Positions 25,649 to 32,993 of a stretch of 64,000 nucleotides of DNA are shown piece by piece. Both the position numbers and the translations under genes were made by a program. The stretch is taken from positions 186,001-250,000 of the forward strand of contig CAVTON010000002.1 of assembly GCA_963736455.1 (NCBI GenBank). Reading direction: 5' to 3'. Position 1 is the stretch's first letter. Every line of letters begins with the position of its first letter. Under the pieces are notes generated by a model, which searched no databases, had not been told where the DNA came from, and saw only the letters and a list, made by a program, of their open reading frames with translations. The stretch is from DAHUXD01 sp963736455 (GTDB lineage: Bacteria > Acidobacteriota > Thermoanaerobaculia > UBA5066 > Gp7-AA6).

Positions 25649-25711
25649 TTTGCAAATGAAACGTCTCGACGAGAAAACGTCGCCATTTGACCACGCTTGG
25701 CCGGGGAGGTC
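25649..25711 (-). pseudogene. Decayed SLH-repeat tail in the leader of 23352-25619
   Basis: Read on the minus strand, the sequence gives AKRGQMATF and then, after removing one T from a TTTT run, LVETFHLQ, the standard C-terminus of the LQ-type beta-helix proteins. No start codon, ribosome site or stop remains. The same tail, less decayed, lies at the same distance before the gene at 20912, so tail and leader were duplicated as one piece. Confidence 0.6.
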
Positions 25712-25833
25712 ATGCCGGGCGCGTCGAGGGGAGCCCGCCGCAGCGCCGCCCAACGAGAGCTCCCCGCTGCGGTCCCTGAGCAAATCGCCGGATCTACCGA
25801 GCCGGGCGGGCTTGGGTCCCGTCACGCCGGGGC

Positions 25834-26511
25834 TCACGCACTCTGACGCCGCGCGAGCACGCCTCCGGCCAGCGCCAGCGCCGCGGCGAGGGCGGCGAGC
25901 AGGGCCGGCGAGAGGGCCGGCACCGCGCTCGCGGGAGCGGCCCCTCCGAACCGCACGTTGTCGATGACGGCTCCGGCGTTGAAGCCCTGGCCGGTGGTGT
26001 CGCTGACGAAGGAGATCGTCGTGCTGGGGCCGGTCGCGACGTACTCGATGGTCTGCGTCTGATAGCGGCTGAGGAAGTTCGCCGCGCTCTCGCCGGTCGT
26101 GTCGAACGTGTAGGTGTGGACGTCGGCTCCGATCGTGACGGTGAGCGGCTTGATCACCGGAAGCGCCCCGTAGTTGCCGTTCAGGTCGAACGAGATCGTG
26201 TACGTCTGGCCCGGGTTCGTATCGAAGGTCTGCTGGATTCCGCCGATCGTCTGGTCGCCGACGAGGTCGAGGCTGTTCAGGCCGTTCGAGGGCAGGATCG
26301 AGCAGGAGGGTCCGTACCAGTCGATGTCGCCATCGATCACGGTCCAGCCGCTGATCCGCGTGTCGCCCGCCGGGACGGTGGCGAAGCAGGGGCCGGGACC
26401 CGGACTGCCGAGCTCGAAGCTTCCGTTCTGAAACGGCTGCTGCGCCGAGACCCGCGCCGAGACGAAAACGCTCGAGGAGAGCAGGAGGAGCCGGAGGGCC
26501 GTTCGATTCAT
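25834..26511 (-). CDS. Secreted choice-of-anchor C-type protein
   Basis: A 225-residue protein with a signal peptide at 1-23 (ending SARVSA) and a jelly-roll-like domain with NGSFELGSPGPG near the N-terminus, GWTVIDGDIDWYG, SLDLVGD and QTFDTNPGQTYTISFDLNG. These are marks of the choice-of-anchor C (DUF642-like) family of exported proteins. The last 29 residues are a hydrophobic stretch starting VPALSPALLAAL and ending GGVLARRQSA, a tripartite sorting-signal pattern (short motif, membrane helix, arginines) like the CTERM anchors, although the motif itself is not one I can name. It lies between beta-helix genes and is probably co-transcribed with 26533-28731 (21-base gap). Confidence 0.75.
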   Translation of the reverse strand: MNRTALRLLLLSSSVFVSARVSAQQPFQNGSFELGSPGPGPCFATVPAGDTRISGWTVIDGDIDWYGPSCSILPSNGLNSLDLVGDQTIGGIQQTFDTNPGQTYTISFDLNGNYGALPVIKPLTVTIGADVHTYTFDTTGESAANFLSRYQTQTIEYVATGPSTTISFVSDTTGQGFNAGAVIDNVRFGGAAPASAVPALSPALLAALAAALALAGGVLARRQSA

Positions 26512-26532
26512 GGTTCGCTCCTTGTCAAACGG

Positions 26533-28731
26533 TCACTGTAGGTGAAACGTCTTCGAGACGAAGACCGCCATCTGGCCGCGATTCGCGGCCGTACCGGGGC
26601 AGTAGTTGCCGCCGCCGCAGCCTCCCGTGATGCTCTCGGCCACGAGCTCGTTGATCCAGGGGGCGAAGTTGGACGAGCAGGGGACATCGTCGAAGACCGG
26701 CGTTGCGCAGGTGGGAGGCATGTAGGAGGACCCGTGCTCGGTCTTCAGGAGAAAGACCGCCATCTGTTGACGCAGGACCGGGCTCGTCGGGCAGAAGTTG
26801 CCGCCGCCGCAGCCTCCCGTGATGTTCTCGGCGACGAGCTCGTTGATCCACGGGGAGAAGTTCGATGAGCACGGAACGTCCGAGAAGACCTGCGTCGTGC
26901 ACGGCGGCGGCACGTAGCAGAGACCGTGCTCGGCCTTGAGCAGGAAGACCGCCATTTGCTGGCGCAGCGTGTCCTGCCCGACGCCGTAATTGCCGCTGCC
27001 GACGCCGACCGTGATCGCGTTGGAGACGAGCGTGGTGACGAAGTCGTAGAACTGCTGGCCTCCGGGCACGTCGAGGAAGTCGGCGACCCATCCCTTGACG
27101 AGCGTTCCTTTGGTGCCGTCCGTGTTGGCGACGGCGAGGTCGTTGACCGTGCCGGGAGTCAGAATCGGTGAAGTGGCGCTGATCTGGCCGTCGTTGACCA
27201 CCGTGATCCCGGTCGCCGCGACGCCGGCGATCGTCACCGTCGCGCCGCCCGCGAAATCCGTCCCGTAGATCGTCATCGGGATTCCCGTTCCGGCCGGTCC
27301 CGAGGACGGCAGGACGCGGAAGGGGAGGCGCTGCGAGAACTCGGACGAGCGGCCCGTCGCCGAGTTCGTCGCGATCATCGTGATCCGCGCTCCGTCTTCG
27401 GTCGCTGCGAGGAGTGTGACGTCGATGGGAGCCGAACCTGCGCCGTCGGTCGCGACGTGCGTCGATCCGAGAAACGTCTTTCCTTCGTCGTACTCCCGCG
27501 GGAAGTTCGAGCACGCGGGGTTCGAGTAGAAGTCGACGTCATAACCCGAGGTCGGCAGGGAGTGAAGAACGGCCGTGATGTGCGTCGTGGCGCCCGTCGT
27601 CACGCTTTTCAGGAGCGGAAAGTTCTGAAAATCGTCGGTGTCGCCCGGATCGTTCCTGGTCGGGCCGTCGGAGAGCATGTCGATGCCGAGGCCCGAGTAG
27701 CTGGGGTCGCCGCCGTTTCCGTAAATCGAGTTGCCGCGGATCGTACCGCCCGCGAAGTGGTCGCCGACGATGCCGATGCCCCTCATCCCCGTGATGACGT
27801 TGCCCTCTCCGGGATCGACCCCGCCGACGATGGCGCCGATTCCGGGCTGGATGCCGATGTGCAGTCCTGGCGGAAAGACGGCGGTGCCGGCGGCATCGAT
27901 CCCGATCCAATTGCCCTGGATGACGATCGGAACCGAGCACTGAACGTTGATTCCGTAGCCGCCGGCTCCCGTGATGACGTTGCCGAGTATCTGGGACTCT
28001 CCGGTGCAGGAGAAGCCGATCTTGCTTCCGTTGGCGGGCTGCGGCAGCGCCGCGGCCCCGGTAGCATCCGTGCCGAAGAGGTTGTTCTGGATCGTGACGG
28101 TCTTCGGATTTCCCGCGACGCCGTAGATGCTCGAGCCGAAGAGGTTGCGCTGCGCGAGCGCCGGACCCCCGATCACAGTGCCGTCGCCGTTCAAGAAGAA
28201 GGTGACGCCATTGGTATCCGACGATGCGGCGAGCCCCGGGGCGTCGGTCCCGATGAAACAGCCCTCGACGTGCACGTCGCCCTCGACGAGGATGTCGACG
28301 GCGTGCTGGAACCCGCCGTTGATCACAAGGCCTCGGACCGTGACCCCTGCGGCGCCGGGCAGAATGCCGGCCGCGCCCGGAATGTGGAACGCCGACAGCA
28401 CGATTTTCAGCACCGCGTTCGTTCCGAACGTCGCCGTGTTGACCGCCGCGCCGGACTGCGTGTACCCGTCGAGCGTCGCGGCCTCGTCGATCGAGTGGAG
28501 CTGCGAGAGCGGCGCGATCGTGCAAACGCCCGAGGCGTCGCAGCCCGGATCGGATCCGGGGATCGCGAAGGCGATCGTGTCGGCGCCGGGGCTGGCGTTG
28601 GCGTCGAGGATCGCCTGGCGGAGCGAGCCGGCGCCGGCGTCGCCGGTGTTCGTGACGGTGAACGTCGAGGCGGAGGCCGCAGCGGCGGCGAGAACGATCC
28701 CGGCGGCGAGGGCGAGAGTGCGCGGATGCAT
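26533..28731 (-). CDS. Secreted beta-helix/SLH protein, LQ-tail type
   Basis: A 732-residue protein starting MHPRTLALAAGIVLAAAAA, with GAGGAGG a few bases upstream of the ATG. After the family opening FTVTNTGDAGAGSLRQ come beta-helix rungs, an Ig-like segment, an IPT-like domain (GTGIPMTIYGTDFAGGATV) and three SLH-type repeats ending SKTFHLQ. Unlike the paralogues, both fully cysteinyl repeats use SSNFSPWI or SSNFAPWI with INELVAE, that is, a tandem copy of the same repeat. It is the last surface protein of the cluster and is followed upstream by a two-component system on the same strand (113-base gap), which could regulate it. Confidence 0.85.
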   Translation of the reverse strand: MHPRTLALAAGIVLAAAAASASTFTVTNTGDAGAGSLRQAILDANASPGADTIAFAIPGSDPGCDASGVCTIAPLSQLHSIDEAATLDGYTQSGAAVNTATFGTNAVLKIVLSAFHIPGAAGILPGAAGVTVRGLVINGGFQHAVDILVEGDVHVEGCFIGTDAPGLAASSDTNGVTFFLNGDGTVIGGPALAQRNLFGSSIYGVAGNPKTVTIQNNLFGTDATGAAALPQPANGSKIGFSCTGESQILGNVITGAGGYGINVQCSVPIVIQGNWIGIDAAGTAVFPPGLHIGIQPGIGAIVGGVDPGEGNVITGMRGIGIVGDHFAGGTIRGNSIYGNGGDPSYSGLGIDMLSDGPTRNDPGDTDDFQNFPLLKSVTTGATTHITAVLHSLPTSGYDVDFYSNPACSNFPREYDEGKTFLGSTHVATDGAGSAPIDVTLLAATEDGARITMIATNSATGRSSEFSQRLPFRVLPSSGPAGTGIPMTIYGTDFAGGATVTIAGVAATGITVVNDGQISATSPILTPGTVNDLAVANTDGTKGTLVKGWVADFLDVPGGQQFYDFVTTLVSNAITVGVGSGNYGVGQDTLRQQMAVFLLKAEHGLCYVPPPCTTQVFSDVPCSSNFSPWINELVAENITGGCGGGNFCPTSPVLRQQMAVFLLKTEHGSSYMPPTCATPVFDDVPCSSNFAPWINELVAESITGGCGGGNYCPGTAANRGQMAVFVSKTFHLQ

Positions 28732-28844
28732 CAGGGCCTCCTCCCGAAGAGTCGACGGCATTGTCGCGATGCGATGCGCGCCGGGACATAGCATGGTCAT
28801 GCGGGGGAAGGAGGGGATCTCCCCGGCGGGATTCCCCCGAGCCG

Positions 28845-29525
28845 CTACTCGATCAGCTTGCGGCGGAGAGCCTTGCTGACGGCCTCGGACTTCGAGTGAA
28901 CGTGCAGCTTCTCGTAGACGCTGCGGACGTGGTCGCGCACGGTGTTGATCGAAACGCCGAGCCCGCCGGCGGCGGCCTGGTAGCTGTGGCCGTCGGCGAG
29001 GAGACGCAGCAGCGAGCATTCCTGCGGCGTCAGGGACGAAGCGCGCCGCGGCCTGGCGGGCGACGCCCTCAACTGCTCGACGATGCGCCGCGCGACTTCC
29101 GGCGAGAGCGGCGAACCGCCGTCCCACGCCTGGCGCACGGCCTCGGCGATCTGGGCCGGCGGCGTCTTCTTGAGCAGGTACCCGCACGCGCCGTTACGAA
29201 TGGCGTCGAAGACCTTTTCTTCGTCGTCGTAGACGGTCAGCATGAGGACCCGCGTCTCGGGGAACCGTTCGCGCACGACGGAGACCCCTTCGACTCCGGA
29301 CATGCCCGGAAGCTGGATGTCGAGGAGCAGGACGTCGCAGGGCTTGCCCTCGAGCGCCGGCAAGGCCTGTTCGACGGACGCGTACGTGCCGACGCAGCGC
29401 AGTCCCGCGGCGCGGTCCAGGATCTCGCCGAGGCCCTCGCGGATGATCCGCTTGTCCTCGACGAGGGCGACGCGAAGGGTGAGGAGATCCGCGGGCATGG
29501 GTCGGGTCGTATCGTGAGTCGTCAT
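28845..29525 (-). CDS. NarL/LuxR-type response regulator
   Basis: A 226-residue protein with a receiver domain at about 17-135 (ALVEDKRIIREGL; phospho-acceptor Asp69 in LLLDIQLPGMSG; LKKTPP) and a LuxR-type helix-turn-helix at about 160-220 (SLTPQECSLLRLLADGHS, then SINTVRDHVRSVYEKLHV). It is the cytoplasmic output partner of the histidine kinase encoded 22 bases upstream. Two in-frame ATGs (29525 and 29498) are possible; neither has a Shine-Dalgarno sequence. Targets are not shown by the sequence; the beta-helix gene at 26533-28731 directly downstream is a candidate. Confidence 0.88.
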   Translation of the reverse strand: MTTHDTTRPMPADLLTLRVALVEDKRIIREGLGEILDRAAGLRCVGTYASVEQALPALEGKPCDVLLLDIQLPGMSGVEGVSVVRERFPETRVLMLTVYDDEEKVFDAIRNGACGYLLKKTPPAQIAEAVRQAWDGGSPLSPEVARRIVEQLRASPARPRRASSLTPQECSLLRLLADGHSYQAAAGGLGVSINTVRDHVRSVYEKLHVHSKSEAVSKALRRKLIE

Positions 29526-29547
29526 GGGGGAGACCGCAACCGCATCG

Positions 29548-32500
29548 TCATGCGGCGCCGGAGGACGTGCGGCCGAGCGGAATGCGCGCGGTGATGCGCG
29601 TTCCACCGGGCCGCCGCGATTCGATGTGGAGAGCTCCCTGGACGGAGCTCGCCCGGGCGCGCATGCTGGCGATACCGATGCCCTGGAACGAATTGCCTGG
29701 CGACGCGTCGAATCCACGGCCGTCGTCCTCGATCTCGATCAATAAGGTGTCGCCCTCCGGCGCGATCGTCACACGGGCCCGGGCGGCGCCCGAGTGGCGA
29801 GCGACGTTGGTCAGAGCCTCCTTGACGATCAGGAGGACCTGCCGCCGCCGCTCGGCGTCGAGCGGACGGGTCTCGGCGGGATCGGTCAGCGCGAGACTCC
29901 ACGCGATGCCCCGTCCCTCGAGCGTGTTCGCCGCGAAGCGGCGGATGCGCTGCGCAAGGCTCGCCACGTCGTCCCGGCGCGGGTCCGTGGACCACACGAT
30001 GTCGCTCATCGAGTCCACGAGATTCCGGGCGCGGTCGCCGATTTCGGCGAGAACCGGGGCGCGGTTCGGCACGTCCTTGCCTCCGGCAAGCTCGCTCAGG
30101 ATGGCAATTTCGGAGAGCCCGGACCCGATGTCGTCGTGGAGGTCGGTCGCCACGCGGGTCCGGAGCCGCTCGATCTCCAGAACGCGGCGCAGCCGCAACC
30201 GGTGGAAGAGGAAGGCGGCCGCCGCCAGGCCGACGAGGGCCGCGGCGATCGTCTCCGGCCGCCGCCAGAACGGCGGCGTCACGGCGAAGCGAACCTCGGC
30301 ACCGGACGGGCCGACGGTGCCGTCGTTCGACACGGCGCGGACGCGAAACCGGAAGGCCCCGGCCGGCAGGCGCGCATAGACGACGGACCGCTGATCGGTC
30401 GGCGGGCTCCAGTCCCGATCGAGGCCATCCACGCGGTACTGGTAGCGAGGGCTCCCGCCCGGCGCGAAGTCGAGGCTGAGAAAATCGATCTGCACCGATG
30501 CGGGCTGGGCCACGCGGCCGTGCAGGACGACCGACGGCGCTCCAAGCTCGCCCACGGACTGCCGGACTCCATTGACGAGGACCCGTGCGATGCGAGCCGC
30601 CAGGGGAGCTCGCCGGGACTCGAGCCGCGGGCGCAGCCGCGAGAGCCCTTCCACCGATCCGAACCAGAGGTCCCCGCTGCGGTCGCAGAGCGACGCCTCG
30701 ATGACGCCGTGCGGAAGGCCGTCGTCGGCCGTGTAGCGCTGCACGTTGCCGGTGACCGGATCGATGCGGTCGAGGCCGCGCTCGGTGCCGGCGTAGATCC
30801 GGCCCCAGCGATCCTCGGTCAGCGAAGAGACGTTGTCGCTCGAGAGGCCCTGGGGCGTCCCGATGGGAACGAAGCGCGGCGGCCATTGATCGGGCCGGTC
30901 GACGCGGGCGAGGCCGCTTCCGCTGCTCGCGATCCAGAGGTGGCCCGATCGATCCACGTGCAGCGCGCGAATGGACCCCTTCGGAAATCCGCTGCCGCTC
31001 TCGCAGAGGGCCATGCGTCCGTCCCGGTACCGGACGAGGCCGCCGCCGCGGATCCCGATCCAGAGATTTCCGTCCCGGTCCTCCGCGAAGGCCATCGGCT
31101 CCCGGTCCGGGAACCCGTCGGCGGCCCGGAACACCCGGATCGAGTCCGCGTGCCGGTCCCATCGGGCGAGGTTTCCGCCCTGGCCCGGGGCGGACATCCA
31201 GAGATCGCCGCGGCGGTCCTCGTAGAGGCGCAGGAGCCCGTCTCGCGGGATCCCGTCGCGCGTGCCGTACCGGCGGGCGGGCGCGACGTCGCCGAGACGC
31301 TCGAACGGAACCGGCGAAAAGCGAAAGAGGCCCGAGAGCGTCGGCACCCACCAGTCGCCGGCCTCGTCCTGCAGCATGAACTGCGACCAGCCCCAGCCGT
31401 AGAGCGTCCCCGGCGGCAGGCGAAGGGCGTGAGCGCCGAATCGCCGCCCGTCGAAACATTCGACGAAGCCGTCGCCGCCCGCGATGTCTTCCGGCTTCTG
31501 GCCGCGCGTGAACGCGCAGACTGATCCCTCGCGGTTTTCGAAGAGCGCCGCGACGCGGAGGCTGCGAAGGCCGTCTCGCTCGTTGAAGCCGCGGAACCCC
31601 TCGCGGGCGAGCCGCATGACGCCGCCGCTGTCGCTGCCGATCCAGAGGTCGCCGTCGCGATCTTCGGCGAGCGACCAGAGCCCGACGCCCGAGAGGCCCT
31701 CGGCCGGCGTGTACCGCCGGATCGCCGAGCGGTCCGGCGCGATCTCCGAGAGGCCTCCGAAGCAGGTCGCCCAGAGCGTCCCGTCGGGAGTCTCGAGCAG
31801 GGACGTGACGTGCTGTCCGGCGAGACCCGTTCGGACCGAAAATGCGGGGCGGGGTTGCGAGGACGACGGAGGCATCTCGAAGAGGCCCTCGAGGCGCGTT
31901 CCGATCCAGAGGGAGCCGCGCCGGTCGCGCGTGAGGCACTGGACGTCGCGAGGTGCGCCGCCGGATCCGGGCACGCGTTCGACCCGCCCATCCGTCGAGC
32001 GCCGGTAAAGCCCGAGCTCCGAGCCGATCCAGAGCGTTCCGTCGCCGTCTTCGAAAAGCGCGTTGATGGGCTCGGTGGTCTCGGGCGCCTCGGCCACGGC
32101 GACGCGCCGGAACGCGGGATCGGCCGCCGCTCCGGGCGAGCGAAAGAGGCCGTCCACGGTGCCCGCCCAGAGCGCTCCCGACCGGTCTTCGAGAAGAGAG
32201 ACGACCTCGTCGTGGTGTCCGCCGCCGGGCAGGTGGAGCACGCGCGCGAATCCGGTCGCGGCGCCCGGCTCGCGGGTCGGGTCGAGTCGCACGACTCCCG
32301 CGTTCGTTCCGATCCAGAGGACTCCCGTGCGCGAGGCGCGCATCGCCTGGATCGGGGAGGGCGGCAGTCCGTCCGCGGTGCCGAAATTGCGAAAGCCGTA
32401 GCCGTCGAAGCGGGACAGGCCGTCCTCCGTGCCGAGCCAGAGGAATCCCTGGGCATCGAAAAGAACCCGCGGCGCCCGGTCGCTCCGCAGGCCGTCCGCC

Positions 32501-32592
32501 GTCGTGTAGGTCTTCAGCGGAAGTTGCTCCGCGCCCGCGGAGGCGAGCGACGCGAGCGCCCCGGCGAGCAGCCACCCGATCCGAGCCTTCAC
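29548..32592 (-). CDS. Two-component sensor histidine kinase with propeller and Y_Y_Y domains
   Basis: A 1014-residue protein. A signal peptide (1-20) leads a periplasmic sensor of 13-14 short propeller repeats of the type LWIGTxxGLxRxDxxxG (about 25-700), then a Y_Y_Y domain (about 705-770, YQYRVDGLDRDWSPP), a membrane helix (about 776-795), a HisKA_3 dimerisation helix with the phospho-acceptor His819 in LHDDIGSGLSE, and an HATPase domain (KEALTNVARHS; DDGRGFD; GIGIASMRARA). The order is like the hybrid sensors of Bacteroidota that bind glycan fragments, but here the receiver is a separate protein. The ligand is unknown; a polysaccharide would fit the beta-helix neighbours. The response regulator follows after 22 bases. 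Confidence 0.88.
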   Translation of the reverse strand: MKARIGWLLAGALASLASAGAEQLPLKTYTTADGLRSDRAPRVLFDAQGFLWLGTEDGLSRFDGYGFRNFGTADGLPPSPIQAMRASRTGVLWIGTNAGVVRLDPTREPGAATGFARVLHLPGGGHHDEVVSLLEDRSGALWAGTVDGLFRSPGAAADPAFRRVAVAEAPETTEPINALFEDGDGTLWIGSELGLYRRSTDGRVERVPGSGGAPRDVQCLTRDRRGSLWIGTRLEGLFEMPPSSSQPRPAFSVRTGLAGQHVTSLLETPDGTLWATCFGGLSEIAPDRSAIRRYTPAEGLSGVGLWSLAEDRDGDLWIGSDSGGVMRLAREGFRGFNERDGLRSLRVAALFENREGSVCAFTRGQKPEDIAGGDGFVECFDGRRFGAHALRLPPGTLYGWGWSQFMLQDEAGDWWVPTLSGLFRFSPVPFERLGDVAPARRYGTRDGIPRDGLLRLYEDRRGDLWMSAPGQGGNLARWDRHADSIRVFRAADGFPDREPMAFAEDRDGNLWIGIRGGGLVRYRDGRMALCESGSGFPKGSIRALHVDRSGHLWIASSGSGLARVDRPDQWPPRFVPIGTPQGLSSDNVSSLTEDRWGRIYAGTERGLDRIDPVTGNVQRYTADDGLPHGVIEASLCDRSGDLWFGSVEGLSRLRPRLESRRAPLAARIARVLVNGVRQSVGELGAPSVVLHGRVAQPASVQIDFLSLDFAPGGSPRYQYRVDGLDRDWSPPTDQRSVVYARLPAGAFRFRVRAVSNDGTVGPSGAEVRFAVTPPFWRRPETIAAALVGLAAAAFLFHRLRLRRVLEIERLRTRVATDLHDDIGSGLSEIAILSELAGGKDVPNRAPVLAEIGDRARNLVDSMSDIVWSTDPRRDDVASLAQRIRRFAANTLEGRGIAWSLALTDPAETRPLDAERRRQVLLIVKEALTNVARHSGAARARVTIAPEGDTLLIEIEDDGRGFDASPGNSFQGIGIASMRARASSVQGALHIESRRPGGTRITARIPLGRTSSGAA

Positions 32593-32615
32593 GAGCCGCC
32601 TTGTGCCGGGTGCGC

Positions 32616-32993
32616 CTAGGCGCCGCCCGGACGATAGGTCGCGCGGTTCTCCGGACCCTCCCAGACGGTCACCTCCGTGACGCGCGCCCAGCCGAGCGCA
32701 CCCGAGGCCTCGAGCCGTTGCGCGAAGTGCAGCGCGAGGTTCTCGGCCGACGTGTTGCGCCCGCGAAACGCCGGGTGCTCGTTGAGATACGAGTAGTCGA
32801 GCTCTTTCGCGATCTCCTCGAGAGCCTTCTTCACCGGCACGAAGTCGACCGCGACGTCGAACCGCTGGAGCTTCTCCGACTCGAGCACCGCCTCGACGCG
32901 GTAGGAATGCCCGTGGAGCGGCTCGGGGCCGCCCTCGTAGTCCAGGAGGTTGTGCGCCGCCTCGAAGCGGGCCGAAACGGTCACGCGGTACAT
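32616..32993 (-). CDS. queD: 6-carboxy-5,6,7,8-tetrahydropterin synthase (QueD family)
   Basis: A 125-residue protein of the PTPS/QueD fold. Zinc-binding His residues are visible in ARFEAAHNL and in LHGHSYRV. The catalytic Cys normally found between these is absent: the segment reads LLDYEGGPEPLHGHSY, so the activity could be that of a related 6-pyruvoyl-tetrahydropterin-type enzyme. Glu in TVWEGPENRATY is present. QueD makes the pterin precursor of queuosine and other deazapurines; no queC/queE is nearby. The ATG overlaps the stop of the radical SAM gene (TGATG), so they are translationally coupled. Confidence 0.75.
   Translation of the reverse strand: MYRVTVSARFEAAHNLLDYEGGPEPLHGHSYRVEAVLESEKLQRFDVAVDFVPVKKALEEIAKELDYSYLNEHPAFRGRNTSAENLALHFAQRLEASGALGWARVTEVTVWEGPENRATYRPGGA

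Noticed and set aside
25834..26511. Exosortase/PEP-CTERM sorting signal
   Set aside because: The hydrophobic tail and arginines fit a tripartite anchor, but no PEP motif or known equivalent is present and no exosortase gene is in the window.
1..28731. Genomic island or phage origin of the surface-protein cluster
   Set aside because: I see no integrase, transposase, tRNA or attachment repeat at its borders, and base composition looks like that of the rest of the window.
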